Shown in pieces: positions 1-7,565 of a stretch of 9,480 nucleotides of DNA; the first letter of the stretch is position 1; the number at the start of each line of letters is the position of its first letter. Location of the stretch: the NCBI GenBank assembly GCA_030591825.1, contig JAUVAG010000020.1, positions 1-9,480 on the forward strand, given 5' to 3'. Made by a program: the position numbers and the translations under genes. This DNA is from Dethiosulfatibacter sp. GTDB taxonomy: Bacteria; Bacillota; Clostridia; Tissierellales; Dethiosulfatibacteraceae. The notes beneath the pieces are model-generated. The model ran no database searches and had not been told where the DNA came from. It worked only from the letters and a program-made list of their open reading frames with translations.

Positions 1-40
1 GCATTTAAACTAAAGGAAAAGTACAGTTAGGTAAACACGG

Positions 41-85
41 CGCAACGCTTTAAACCTTTGGAAACAAAAGGTTTAAAGCGTTGCG
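41..85 (-). repeat. 19-bp perfect inverted repeat downstream of the sigma-54 regulator
   Basis: Positions 41-59 are the exact reverse complement of 67-85, around a 7-base loop (60-66). It begins 25 bases beyond the stop codon of the regulator gene, so it could end or stabilise that transcript. No U-tract follows the stem on either strand, so it is not a canonical intrinsic terminator. It could also belong to whatever lies left of the window. Confidence 0.55.
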
Positions 86-109
86 TGTGGAATAACTTGT
101 AAAGTACCG

Positions 110-1501
110 CTAGAGCCCGTATTTTTCTATTTTATAGTATAAATTGCTTCTCGGCATACTAAGATGCTCGGCTGTTTTTTTCTTATTATAGTTAAAACTA
201 TCAAGAGTTTTTTTGATTATTTCTTTTTCTATCTTTTCTAAATACTCTTCAATTCCCTGAGTTGATGAATCATAATCAAGAGAAAGTTCTTCTTCAACAT
301 CTATCACCTGAAGATAATCCGGAAGAAATTCGATTAGAATCTTTTCGTTATTACTTTCCTTTGCAAGAAGAACTGAACGCTGTATTATATTCTTAAGCTC
401 TCTTACATTTCCCTCCCAGCTATGTCTTTTGAATATATTAAATATTTCATTAGGGATTTCGATTATGTTCATGCCGTTTTCCATACAGAATTTCTGCAGA
501 AACTTGTTTGCAAGAAGAACAACATCTTCCTTTCTGTCTTTTAAGGGAATCAGCTGTACCTGGAAGGTGTTGAGCCGGTAATACAAATCTTTCCTGAAGC
601 TTCTATCTTGTATGGCTTCTTTTAGATCTTTATTTGTAGCCGATACTATTCTTACGTTTATCTTTATTTCCTTATTGCTTCCTATTCTTGTAACATATCC
701 ATCTTCAAGAATTCTCAATATCTTAGGCTGCAGTGTAACAGGCATGTCTCCTATCTCATCAAGAAATAAGGTTCCGTTGTTTGCTTCCTCAAACTTACCA
801 GGCTTTCCATTCTTTCTTGCACCTGTAAAGGCTCCTTCATCATATCCGAAAAGTTCGCTTTCAAACAGTTCTTCGGGTATTGCAGAGCAGTTTACAGCAA
901 CAAAATTACCTTGTCTTTCACTTTCGTGATGGATGGCTCTTGCAAATAGCTCCTTTCCTGTACCACTTTCACCGTTGATTAGAATATTCATAGGCGTTCT
1001 CGATATGTTTTTACAAAGGTTTATCCTTTTTATGAATTCAGTATTATTGCTGATTATTTTCGAAAAATAGGATTCACTTTGCATTGTCACGGATAATTCC
1101 TTTTCCAGTTCAGAAAGGTTGTGTTGAGTTTTCGACAGTACATCTGTAAGCTTCATGTATTCGGTAATGTCTCGGTCTCTTGAAAGTCCTCCAATAAGCT
1201 TGCCCTTGTCGTCATAAAGGGGTATGGCACTTATTATGGTATATGTGTTTTCCCTTGGACTGTTGTATATATTGTGATATGCCTTCTCCCTTTCAATAAC
1301 CTTAGGAAGAAGGGAGCTGGGAAAAACATTCCTTAGATCCTTTCCTATTATTTCCTCTTTTTTTATGTTGAAGTACTCTTCTGAAGTCTTGTTGAAAAAT
1401 AGTGTTGTGCATTTAGTATCCACCACGGTTATGGCATCGGGTATATTGTCCAGTATATATTCAAATATGTTTCCTTCTTCTACGTTGAAACTAATATTCA
1501 T
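110..1501 (-). CDS. PAS-containing sigma-54-dependent transcriptional activator (NtrC/RocR-like)
   Basis: This bacterial enhancer-binding protein would remodel RNA polymerase bound to sigma-54 using ATP. Residue numbers count from the ATG at 1501. A PAS sensor domain covers about 10-115, followed by a short linker helix. The AAA+ domain runs from about 150 to 390: Walker A GESGTGKE (177-184), the sigma-54 contact loop GAFTGA (223-228), Walker B LFLDEIG (about 245-251), the FRKDLYYRLN segment (about 302-311) and WEGNVREL (362-369). The C-terminus (about 438-463) is a Fis-type helix-turn-helix. There is no receiver domain, so the PAS domain probably senses a small molecule or redox state. An upstream TTG (1546) and ATGs are possible starts; I chose 1501 because GAGG lies 9 bases before it. 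This start overlaps the methyltransferase stop by 11 bases, which suggests translational coupling. Its target promoters are not evident in the window. Confidence 0.9.
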   Translation of the reverse strand: MNISFNVEEGNIFEYILDNIPDAITVVDTKCTTLFFNKTSEEYFNIKKEEIIGKDLRNVFPSSLLPKVIEREKAYHNIYNSPRENTYTIISAIPLYDDKGKLIGGLSRDRDITEYMKLTDVLSKTQHNLSELEKELSVTMQSESYFSKIISNNTEFIKRINLCKNISRTPMNILINGESGTGKELFARAIHHESERQGNFVAVNCSAIPEELFESELFGYDEGAFTGARKNGKPGKFEEANNGTLFLDEIGDMPVTLQPKILRILEDGYVTRIGSNKEIKINVRIVSATNKDLKEAIQDRSFRKDLYYRLNTFQVQLIPLKDRKEDVVLLANKFLQKFCMENGMNIIEIPNEIFNIFKRHSWEGNVRELKNIIQRSVLLAKESNNEKILIEFLPDYLQVIDVEEELSLDYDSSTQGIEEYLEKIEKEIIKKTLDSFNYNKKKTAEHLSMPRSNLYYKIEKYGL

Positions 1502-2654
1502 TCCCAATTTCCTCATTATGATATTTCTCAATGAATAGATCATCAAGATTCCAGAACTTCTTGAATTTATTATACTTCATTTTTGCAGCATTAACATCCA
1601 TTCCTTTTTTTACACCTTTAATCATAATATTCTTAGGAGTATGTTCCATAGCTACAAATTCTACAAGCTTGACTTCATATCCTTCATTGTTGAGATACAA
1701 CACTCTAAGAGTGTCCGTTACCATAGAAGAGAGTCTTTCCTTAATAAGTCCGTGTTCAATCATGGGTGCAAGACATGCATTATCTATTTTGTTGAAGAAT
1801 TCGTGCTGGCAACACGGTACAGACAATATATAATCAACATTCCACTTGACCGCCTTTACAAGGGCAGCATCAGTGGCATTGTTGCAGGCATGAAGGGTCA
1901 CTATCATATCTATGTCACTTCTAGAATCAAAATCAACAATATCTCCCTTGATAAATTCAAGATTCTCATATCCAAGATTTTCACTTGTTCTATTACAGAA
2001 GTCTATTACATCCTCCTTCAAGTCAAGTCCAATGATTTCAACATCCTTATTTAATATATTATGAAAATAATAGTAGAGGCCAAATGTCAGGTAAGCCTTG
2101 CCGCATCCAAAATCAATTATCTTGAAGCTTCCATTAATATTTTCATAGTCAATTGTACCATCCACTATTTCGAGAAATTTGTTTATCTGTCTAAATTTGT
2201 CATATTTTTTCTTATACACTTTTCCATTATCATCCATTACTCCAAGTTCAATCAGGAAATCGCATTTTTCATTGTCCGGGATTATATAATCCTTTTTTCT
2301 GTCATGCGAAAGACTAAAACTTGCTATTTCAATCTCTTTCTTTTTGCAAGTAAGCTTTCCTTTCTTTGAAACCATACATTGATACTCATGATTTTGTGTC
2401 TTGATATATATATTTTTGAAATTGGCCCTCATGTCTTCAATGATTTTTTCAGCCGCTTCATCAACACTAAGATTTTCATGAAAAGCCTTGTTGTTTATTA
2501 ATGATTCAAATTGAAGTGTATATTGGTTCCTTATGAGTACAGGCTTGATATTTATTCTTTTACATTCGTTCTGTTTCTTTCTGGGATTTGAAGCCACCAT
2601 GCTTACAAGAGTCTTATCTGTTAAAATATCTTCAAAAAATTGATTTAATTCCAT
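1491..2654 (-). CDS. class I SAM-dependent methyltransferase, Methyltransf_32-like
   Basis: The protein has 387 residues. The C-terminal two thirds is a Rossmann-type methyltransferase: motif I DFGCGKAYLT (181-190) binds S-adenosylmethionine and an acidic motif II GLDLK lies at 209-213. It then has LHACNNATDAAL (254-265) and SVPCCQHE (278-285). The combination of an LHAC..ATD block and a VPCCQHE block is what I recall of the Methyltransf_32 group, which also occurs in eukaryotes. The N-terminal 170 residues are a family-specific region I cannot assign. The substrate is unknown; RNA is a reasonable guess given the upstream glnS, but that is inference. The ATG at 2654 has GAGGAG 5 bases upstream. 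The gene lies 73 bases after glnS on the same strand and overlaps the sigma-54 activator gene at its 3' end. Confidence 0.85.
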   Translation of the reverse strand: MELNQFFEDILTDKTLVSMVASNPRKKQNECKRINIKPVLIRNQYTLQFESLINNKAFHENLSVDEAAEKIIEDMRANFKNIYIKTQNHEYQCMVSKKGKLTCKKKEIEIASFSLSHDRKKDYIIPDNEKCDFLIELGVMDDNGKVYKKKYDKFRQINKFLEIVDGTIDYENINGSFKIIDFGCGKAYLTFGLYYYFHNILNKDVEIIGLDLKEDVIDFCNRTSENLGYENLEFIKGDIVDFDSRSDIDMIVTLHACNNATDAALVKAVKWNVDYILSVPCCQHEFFNKIDNACLAPMIEHGLIKERLSSMVTDTLRVLYLNNEGYEVKLVEFVAMEHTPKNIMIKGVKKGMDVNAAKMKYNKFKKFWNLDDLFIEKYHNEEIGNEY

Positions 2655-2665
2655 TGCCGCTCCTC

Positions 2666-2691
2666 AAAAGGCCGCCATAAACATGACGGCC
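2666..2691 (-). terminator. hairpin between glnS and the methyltransferase gene (weak terminator or attenuator)
   Basis: Positions 2670-2678 and 2683-2691 form a 9-bp GC-rich stem with one G-U pair and a 4-base loop. On the minus strand it is followed by only four U's and then the GAGGAG ribosome binding site of the methyltransferase gene. The short U-tract suggests partial termination after glnS. Its closeness to the binding site means it could also affect translation of the next gene. Confidence 0.5.
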
Positions 2692-2727
2692 AATATTTTC
2701 TATACTGAATTTTCTAACCCAGAGTTT

Positions 2728-4395
2728 TTATTTCTTCCATGAACTTTTAAGGGATACTATCCTATTGAATACTAACTTGTTGCCTTCTTCAGCATTCTTA
2801 TCTATTATGAAATATCCATGTCTCAAAAACTGGAACCTGTCTCCTATTGAAGCTTCAGACATATTAGCCTCAATTTTGCAATTTTCTAATGTGACTTTTG
2901 ACATTGGATTGAGCTTTTCAAGGAAATTGGTCTTGTCAAAATCCTCGTCTTCCATCATATAGTCATAGAGCCTAACTTCAGCATCAAGGGTGTAATCCGC
3001 AGACACCCAGTGAAGCGTACCCTTTACCTTTCTTTCATTAAAACCGCTTCCACTCTTTGTTTTCGGATCATAGGTACATCTAAGTTCAATCACTTCACCA
3101 TTTTCATCTTTGATTACTTCATTGCACTTGACAAAATATGCATGTCTAAGCCTTACCTCATTTCCTGGAAACAACCTGAAGAATTTCTTAGGCGGAACTT
3201 CCATGAAATCTTCTCTCTCAACATATATCTCACGGCTGAAAGGAATGCTCCTCTTGCCCATTTCAGGATTTTCAGGATTCATATCTGCATCTAGATATTC
3301 AACCTTTCCTTCAGGATAATTTGTAATAACCAGCTTTAAAGGATCCAAAACAGCCATGGTTCTTGGAGCCTTCATTCTTAAATCTTCTCTTATGGAATGT
3401 TCAAGCATTGCAATGTCTACAACACTTTGTGATTTCGAAACACCTATATCATCGCAGAATTTTCTTATGGATTCAGAAGTGTATCCCCTTTTTCTGTAAC
3501 CGGAAATTGTTGGCATCCTAGGATCATCCCAACCATCTACAAGATCTTCGTCAACAAGCTGCTTGAGATATCTCTTGCCCATCATTGTCTTTGTAAGGAA
3601 CAGCTTTGCAAATTCAATCTGCTTTGGAGACTGAACCTTGAATTTATCAAGATTTGCAAGAACCCAATCGTAAAGAGGCCTATGATCTTCAAATTCCAAT
3701 GTGCATACGGAATGCGTTATTCCTTCTATGGCATCCTGTATAGGATGGGCAAAGTCATACATTGGATAAATGCACCATTTGTCTCCTGTATTATGGTGGT
3801 GAGCTCTTAACATCCTGTATATTACAGGGTCTCTCATGTTAAGGTTTGGACTTGCCATATCGATCTTGGCTCTCAAAGCTTTTTTCCCATCTTCATATTC
3901 GCCCTTTTTCATGTTCCTGAAGATTTCAATGTTTTCCTCTACTGACCTTTCCCTGAAGGGGCTTTCCTTTCCAGGCTCAGTAAGAGTACCTCTGTATTCC
4001 CTCATTTCATCAGCTGTGAGATCATCTACATATGCAAGACCTTTTTCGATTAGCTCTTCCGCACTTTCATACATTGTATCAAAATAGTTTGATGCATAAA
4101 ACATCTCTCCGCTCCATTCGGGACAAAGCCATTTTATATCTTCAACTATTGCTCTTATATACTTATCGTCTTCCTTTACAGGATTTGTATCATCAAATCT
4201 AAGGTTGAAAGTACCCTTGTTATTTACTGCAAGGCTGTAATTTAGACATATGGACTTGGCATGTCCTATATGAAGATATCCGTTTGGTTCAGGTGGGAAT
4301 CTTGTGTGTACTCTATTGTCATAAATTCCTACTTTATTATCATTGTCAATTATCTTTTGTATAAAATTCGAACTTTCACTTTTCATTTCGCTCAT
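2728..4395 (-). CDS. glnS: glutaminyl-tRNA synthetase
   Basis: This cytoplasmic class I synthetase charges tRNA-Gln with glutamine using ATP. The 555 residues match bacterial GlnRS in length and order. [12 protein letters not shown] (34-45) contains the HIGH ATP-binding motif, and [12 protein letters not shown] (288-299) is a GlnRS hallmark. The anticodon-binding beta-barrel part runs from about 340 to the end. The second class I signature, usually MSK in MSKRKL, reads MMGKRYL (271-277): the lysine is kept but the serine is glycine. The ATG at 4395 has an AGGAGG 5 bases upstream, better placed than the ATG three codons later. The predicted leader is under 30 bases, leaving no room for a T-box. 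Many Bacillota make Gln-tRNA by transamidation instead, so a GlnRS gene here is informative about lineage or transfer. It heads the probable operon with the methyltransferase and sigma-54 activator genes. Confidence 0.97.
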   Translation of the reverse strand: MSEMKSESSNFIQKIIDNDNKVGIYDNRVHTRFPPEPNGYLHIGHAKSICLNYSLAVNNKGTFNLRFDDTNPVKEDDKYIRAIVEDIKWLCPEWSGEMFYASNYFDTMYESAEELIEKGLAYVDDLTADEMREYRGTLTEPGKESPFRERSVEENIEIFRNMKKGEYEDGKKALRAKIDMASPNLNMRDPVIYRMLRAHHHNTGDKWCIYPMYDFAHPIQDAIEGITHSVCTLEFEDHRPLYDWVLANLDKFKVQSPKQIEFAKLFLTKTMMGKRYLKQLVDEDLVDGWDDPRMPTISGYRKRGYTSESIRKFCDDIGVSKSQSVVDIAMLEHSIREDLRMKAPRTMAVLDPLKLVITNYPEGKVEYLDADMNPENPEMGKRSIPFSREIYVEREDFMEVPPKKFFRLFPGNEVRLRHAYFVKCNEVIKDENGEVIELRCTYDPKTKSGSGFNERKVKGTLHWVSADYTLDAEVRLYDYMMEDEDFDKTNFLEKLNPMSKVTLENCKIEANMSEASIGDRFQFLRHGYFIIDKNAEEGNKLVFNRIVSLKSSWKK

Positions 4396-4428
4396 AAGAA
4401 CCTCCTAATCATTTAAATCGATAGAGAT

Positions 4429-4457
4429 ATATTAGCATATTTACCTTATTAAATCAA
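4429..4457 (-). promoter_or_regulatory. glnS operon promoter (sigma-A type, extended -10)
   Basis: On the minus strand TTGATT (4457-4452) is separated by 17 bases from TAATAT (4434-4429), which is preceded by TGC, an extended -10. The start would fall near 4422, giving a leader of about 27 bases before the glnS ATG. Confidence 0.65.
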
Positions 4458-4589
4458 TTTCATAAGCAATTTAAATTACATTTATGTTCTTATTTTCTTC
4501 TTTCATAACTTTTTTCATTATTTTTGCATCAAATTTATTAAATGTAGTATACTTTAATAAATCTAGTATATCCAATTTTTCTTCATTAA

Positions 4590-4614
4590 TTTCAGCTTAT
4601 ATACGTGGCTGAAA
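4590..4614. repeat. 7-bp inverted repeat in the glnS-proC divergent region
   Basis: TTTCAGC (4590-4596) and GCTGAAA (4608-4614) are perfect inverted copies around an 11-base spacer, about 20 bases upstream of the proC -35 box. It could be an operator. I see no match to a regulator site I know. The rest of 4458-4635 is plain AT-rich sequence with no gene. Confidence 0.3.
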
Positions 4615-4635
4615 ACGTTATTGTAATTAATATCA

Positions 4636-4664
4636 TTTACAAATATTTATACATTTGTTATTAT
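4636..4664 (+). promoter_or_regulatory. proC promoter (sigma-A type)
   Basis: TTTACA (4636-4641), a 17-base spacer and TATTAT (4659-4664) form a good sigma-A promoter. Initiation would be near 4671, about 20 bases before the chosen proC start, just enough to include the GGAG at 4682. Confidence 0.6.
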
Positions 4665-4691
4665 AAATAAAATATCATTATGGAGAGTGCT

Positions 4692-5504
4692 ATGAATAAG
4701 ATAGGTTTTATAGGAGCAGGAAATGTTTCCAAAGCCATAATTACAGGTATGGCAAAAAACAAATTCGAGCTTGACAGAATATACATCAATTCAAAATCAA
4801 ATGAATCCAAGGAAAAACTCAGCATGGATCTGATGATCAAATGCGCAAAAAACAATGTTGATCTTGTGAAAAAATGCAAATACATATTTTTGGCAATAAA
4901 ATCCCAACATTATGGAAAGGTATTAAATGAAATAAAAGATGTAATCGAGCCTGATAGGCATGTGCTTGTAAGTCTTGCACCTGGCTATTCTATTGAAGAA
5001 TGCAGGGAAACTACTGGAATAGAAAATCTTAAGGTTTTAAGGGCAATGCCAAACATACCATCCCTGGTAGGTGAAGGAATGACAGGTATTTATTATGCTC
5101 CCGATGTTTTTACAGACGTAGAAAAAAAAGAGGTTGAAATAATATTCAATGGATTTGGTGAAGTACAGGAGCTTGATGAAGAAGATCATATGGATACCTT
5201 GGTATCAATATCAGCAAGTTCACCAGCTTATGTATACATAATGATTGAAGCTATGGGCGATGCAGGAGTTCTTACAGGACTTCCAAGAAAAATGTCTTAC
5301 AAGCTTGCCGCCCAGGCAGTAATAGGTGCTGCAAAAATGGTTAAAGAACTTGACATGCACCCTGGAGAGCTTAAAGATTCCGTCTGTTCTCCAGGAGGTA
5401 CAACTATAGAAGCCGTAAAGGTTCTTGAAGACAGAGGCTTCAGAAGCGCCCTCATAGAATCCATGCTCGCCTGCTACAATAAGGTTAAAGAACTTAAAAG
5501 ATAA
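4692..5504 (+). CDS. proC: pyrroline-5-carboxylate reductase
   Basis: The enzyme catalyses the last step of proline synthesis, reduction of 1-pyrroline-5-carboxylate with NAD(P)H, in the cytoplasm. The N-terminal Rossmann domain has GFIGAGNVSKA (5-15) as the dinucleotide loop. LAIKSQ (67-72) stands where most homologues have AVKPQ. AMPNIPSLVGEG (118-129) is the conserved substrate-side loop. The C-terminal helical dimerisation domain has SSPAYV (176-181), DAGV..GLPR (190-199) and HPGELKDSVCSPGGTTIE (223-240), the P5CR signature. I chose the ATG at 4692 (270 residues) because GGAG (4682-4685) lies 6 bases upstream and the protein then begins MNKIGFIGAG as usual. The ATG at 4680 has no binding site. 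The gene is monocistronic, divergent from glnS and convergent with the DUF554 gene. Confidence 0.96.
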   Translation: MNKIGFIGAGNVSKAIITGMAKNKFELDRIYINSKSNESKEKLSMDLMIKCAKNNVDLVKKCKYIFLAIKSQHYGKVLNEIKDVIEPDRHVLVSLAPGYSIEECRETTGIENLKVLRAMPNIPSLVGEGMTGIYYAPDVFTDVEKKEVEIIFNGFGEVQELDEEDHMDTLVSISASSPAYVYIMIEAMGDAGVLTGLPRKMSYKLAAQAVIGAAKMVKELDMHPGELKDSVCSPGGTTIEAVKVLEDRGFRSALIESMLACYNKVKELKR

Positions 5505-5518
5505 TATTTAGACAATCA

Positions 5519-5560
5519 AAAAAATACAGCCTGCGGTTTTTAAAACCACAGGCTGTTTAA
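5519..5560. terminator. bidirectional terminator between proC and the DUF554 gene
   Basis: ACAGCCTG (5526-5533) pairs with CAGGCTGT (5549-5556), and GGTTTT/AAAACC extends the stem after one mismatch. On the minus strand a run of seven U's follows, ideal for the DUF554 transcript. On the plus strand UUUAAU follows, weaker but adequate for proC. Confidence 0.85.
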
Positions 5561-5590
5561 TATTCATATTATTATTCAAAACTCAAGATA

Positions 5591-6271
5591 TTAAATAAAA
5601 CTGATTGCAACATAGTATATCAAAGGAATAAAAAGTGCCGGAAGCATGTTACCAACTTTAATTCTTTCCTTGATTATAATATTGAGACCGAGGGACATTA
5701 TTAAGAGACCACCTACTGCTGACATCTCATTGATTACAATATCCGTAAGTACATCCTTTAAGGAACCTGCTAAAAGAACTATTGAACCTTGATAAAGAAA
5801 AACAGGAATACTCGAAAAAATGACACCGATACCAAGAGATGCAGTCATGACAATTGATGTTATTCCGTCCAAAAGTGACTTTACAAACAATACATCGTGT
5901 TTCCCAAGAAGTCCACCTTCAATGGCTCCTATTATTGCCATTGAACCTATACAATACATAAGTGATGAAGTTACAAATCCCTGGCTTATATTGCTGTCAC
6001 CCTTTATCCTGTTTTGAAGCTTGTCACCTGCTCCTTCAAGTTTTGATTCAATATCAACAATCTCACCCAACAGGGTGCCTATTACCATGCTACATATGAC
6101 TAGAAGAACATTTTCCGTCCCTATGGCCATTTTAATCCCTATGAGTACTATAGCAAGACTTATTGACTTCATTATACTTTCACTGAATCGTTCAGGTATG
6201 AGATTCTTGAAAAAATACCCAGTAAAGCTTCCTAGTATTATTGCTATTGTATTTACTATCGTTCCTAACAC
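5591..6271 (-). CDS. DUF554 family integral membrane protein (YdfK/YqgA-like)
   Basis: This is a 226-residue, very hydrophobic protein of the DUF554 family, whose function I do not know to be established. The family N-terminus LGTIVNTIAIILGSFTGYF (2-20) is the first membrane segment. Further segments lie at about 36-50, 52-70, 100-122, 132-152, 154-170, 184-200 and 208-225. Conserved small-residue patches include GTLLGE (65-70), IGAIEGGLLG (114-123) and DGITSI (135-140). I chose the GTG at 6271 because GAGGAC lies 6 bases upstream and homologues begin at this point. A TTG at 6301 would add ten residues (MSNLISEDIN) but has no binding site. The gene is convergent with proC, and its leader carries several RNA stems. 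Confidence 0.88.
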   Translation of the reverse strand: MLGTIVNTIAIILGSFTGYFFKNLIPERFSESIMKSISLAIVLIGIKMAIGTENVLLVICSMVIGTLLGEIVDIESKLEGAGDKLQNRIKGDSNISQGFVTSSLMYCIGSMAIIGAIEGGLLGKHDVLFVKSLLDGITSIVMTASLGIGVIFSSIPVFLYQGSIVLLAGSLKDVLTDIVINEMSAVGGLLIMSLGLNIIIKERIKVGNMLPALFIPLIYYVAISFI

Positions 6272-6298
6272 ATTTATGTCCTCGCTTATTAAATTCGA

Positions 6299-6413
6299 CA
6301 AGAAAGCAGCTTTGCTGCGTTAAATGCACAAGCATTTATTAAGATGCGAAAGAAAGTTCCCTTAACCGCATAACACCAACGCTTCAAGGGGTTATGCATA
6401 TTTTAACTTTCTT
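6299..6413 (-). promoter_or_regulatory. structured 5' leader of the DUF554 gene, candidate cis-regulatory RNA
   Basis: Four pairings are visible by eye. A 9-bp outer stem joins 6405-6413 and 6350-6358. Inside it, a 7-bp stem joins 6391-6397 and 6368-6374. In that stem's loop, 6386-6390 can pair with 6359-6363, giving a possible pseudoknot that stacks on the outer stem. Nearer the gene come a 7-bp hairpin (6321-6327 with 6332-6338) and GCAGC/GCTGC (6306-6310 with 6314-6318) followed by UUUCUU, which resembles a weak terminator. Bases 6300-6306 repeat the sequence of 6350-6356, so either could pair with 6407-6413, a potential switch. I recognise no known riboswitch consensus, and no ligand can be named. 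Confidence 0.45.
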
Positions 6414-6418
6414 AATCT

Positions 6419-6444
6419 AAAATAAAAACCGCCATTACGACGGT
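6419..6444 (-). terminator. intrinsic terminator of fba
   Basis: ACCGTC/GGCGGT on the minus strand (6444-6439 with 6433-6428, one G-U pair) closes a 5-base loop and is followed by TTTTATTTT. It lies 100 bases after the fba stop codon. In the fba 3' region (6445-6543) I see only a weak 5-bp AGCCT/AGGCT stem and no gene. Confidence 0.75.
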
Positions 6445-6447
6445 CAA
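6419..6447 (-). promoter_or_regulatory. possible promoter of the DUF554 leader
   Basis: On the minus strand TTGACC (6447-6442) lies 17 bases before TATTTT (6424-6419). The predicted start (6413-6411) falls just where the outer stem of the leader begins. The boxes overlap the fba terminator, which also supplies the T-rich -10, so part of the match may be incidental. Confidence 0.35.
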
Positions 6448-6543
6448 ACAAATCATCACCTGTCACAGTATATTTTTATTCTTCATAGATTTGTTGAAGC
6501 CTCAATCATATCGACCAAGGCTCCATTTAAAATCTATTTTTTC

Positions 6544-7407
6544 TTATGCCTTATTTACTGATCCGAATATTTCCATTTTTTCCTTAACAGTAGCCTTGAT
6601 TGCTTCAAATCCAGGTCCTAAGATTTTTCTTGGATCATATCCCTTTCCTACAAGGTCTTTCCCTTCTTCGATGTATTTTCTTGTAGCAGCAGCAAATGAC
6701 AACTGGCACTCAGTATTTACATTGATTTTTGCTACACCAAGAGAAATAGCTTCCTTAATCATATCTACAGGTATTCCTGTTCCCCCGTGAAGAACCAACG
6801 GCATATCACCAGTAAGTTTCTTGATTTCTGCTAATATTCCAAAATCAAGACCATTCCAGTTTGCTGGATATTTTCCATGTATATTGCCAATCCCAGCAGC
6901 TAGCATCTCAACACCAAGGTCTGCAATTTTTTTACATTCCTGAGGATCTGCAAGTTCTCCAGCACCAACAACTCCGTCTTCCTCGCCACCTATTGCTCCA
7001 ACTTCAGCTTCAACAGTGATTCCCTGTGCTCGAGCTATAGCAATTATTTCTTTTGTTTTTTCAATATTTTCATCTATGTCATAATGAGAACCATCAAACA
7101 TTACTGAAGAGAATCCAGCTTCCATAGCTTTCTTTGCACCTTCATATGATCCATGATCAAGATGTATCGCAACAGGAACAGTAATACTAAGGTCTTCAAT
7201 CATTCCCTTGACCAAACCTACAACCGCTCTGTAGCCTCCCATATATTTCCCTGCGCCTTCAGAAACTCCTAGCATAACAGGTGAGTTGTTTTCCTGTGCA
7301 GTTAGAAGTATTGCTTTTGTCCACTCAAGATTATTAATATTAAAGTGACCCACTGCATATTTTCCCTTAACTGCATCTGCCATCATTTTTTTAGCCGATA
7401 CCAACAT
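6544..7407 (-). CDS. fba: class II fructose-1,6-bisphosphate aldolase
   Basis: This is the zinc-dependent glycolytic enzyme that splits fructose-1,6-bisphosphate into glyceraldehyde-3-phosphate and dihydroxyacetone phosphate, and the reverse in gluconeogenesis. The 287 residues match the Bacillus FbaA type. HLDHG (82-86) gives the catalytic aspartate (84) and first zinc histidine (85). VEAEVG (132-137), GNIHGKY (174-180, His177) and VLHGGTG (205-211, His207) supply the other metal and phosphate contacts. INVNT (228-232) is the phosphate and ketose-binding strand. A related family, tagatose-bisphosphate aldolase, has the same motifs, but length and sequence favour FBP. The ATG at 7407 has GGAGG 7 bases upstream. 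The gene appears to stand alone, with its own promoter and terminator. Confidence 0.96.
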   Translation of the reverse strand: MLVSAKKMMADAVKGKYAVGHFNINNLEWTKAILLTAQENNSPVMLGVSEGAGKYMGGYRAVVGLVKGMIEDLSITVPVAIHLDHGSYEGAKKAMEAGFSSVMFDGSHYDIDENIEKTKEIIAIARAQGITVEAEVGAIGGEEDGVVGAGELADPQECKKIADLGVEMLAAGIGNIHGKYPANWNGLDFGILAEIKKLTGDMPLVLHGGTGIPVDMIKEAISLGVAKINVNTECQLSFAAATRKYIEEGKDLVGKGYDPRKILGPGFEAIKATVKEKMEIFGSVNKA

Positions 7408-7429
7408 TATAATACCTCCAGAATTTTTA

Positions 7430-7438
7430 ATTATATCA
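7430..7438 (-). promoter_or_regulatory. fba promoter with extended -10
   Basis: TGATATAAT on the minus strand (7438-7430) is a perfect -10 with the TGn extension. I see no good -35 at 16-18 bases, as is common for extended -10 promoters. Transcription would start near 7423, with a leader of about 16 bases that carries the GGAGG site. Confidence 0.6.
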
Positions 7439-7462
7439 AACTGGACACTGCAAAATCATTTC

Positions 7463-7515
7463 AAAAAAAAAGGATGCATCAAAATTACTCATCTCAATTT
7501 TTGATAAGTGCACCC
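7463..7515 (-). terminator. strong terminator overlapping the end of the mini-gene
   Basis: GGGTGC (7515-7510) pairs with GCATCC (7477-7472). Inside, ATCAAAA (7505-7499) pairs with TTTTGAT (7484-7478), with small bulges. Nine U's follow directly (7471-7463). The hairpin's 5' arm contains the last seven codons and stop of the small ORF, so a ribosome finishing that ORF would cover it. It isolates fba from upstream transcription. Confidence 0.75.
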
Positions 7516-7565
7516 GTTAAGACTATTAATAAAATCACTATAGCAATCCCAGTTATTAATATCAT
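7494..7565 (-). CDS. 23-residue hydrophobic small protein or leader peptide
   Basis: I do not recognise this gene. ATG at 7565 is preceded by AAAGGTG with a 7-base gap, and a TATAAT promoter lies about 40 bases upstream. The product begins MILITGIAIV, ends TGALIKN, and has seven Ile, five Leu and two Val in 23 residues. That makes a single membrane helix with a short basic tail. It could be a stand-alone membrane micropeptide (size and shape like KdpF, but no kdp genes are near). It could instead be a type I toxin-like peptide, or a leader peptide whose translation affects the terminator overlapping its end. Promoter, ribosome site, ORF and terminator in the right order are the reason to annotate it; the short length means chance cannot be excluded. 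Confidence 0.45.
   Translation of the reverse strand: MILITGIAIVILLIVLTGALIKN

Noticed and set aside
1880..1900. TGGCATTGTTGCA as a sigma-54 promoter
   Set aside because: The GG and GC elements are too close together, and the site lies inside the methyltransferase gene.
1641..2369. Overlapping plus-strand frames opposite the methyltransferase gene
   Set aside because: They are shadows of a well-supported minus-strand gene, without start signals or recognisable domains.
4396..4430. T-box leader expected before an aminoacyl-tRNA synthetase gene
   Set aside because: The glnS promoter leaves a leader of under 30 bases, and no T-box sequence (AGGGTGG-type) is visible upstream.
6359..6404. Resemblance of GCATAAC...GTTATGC to integron attC ends
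   Set aside because: The paired region is far too short, lacks the second pair of attC boxes, and no integrase or cassette is near.
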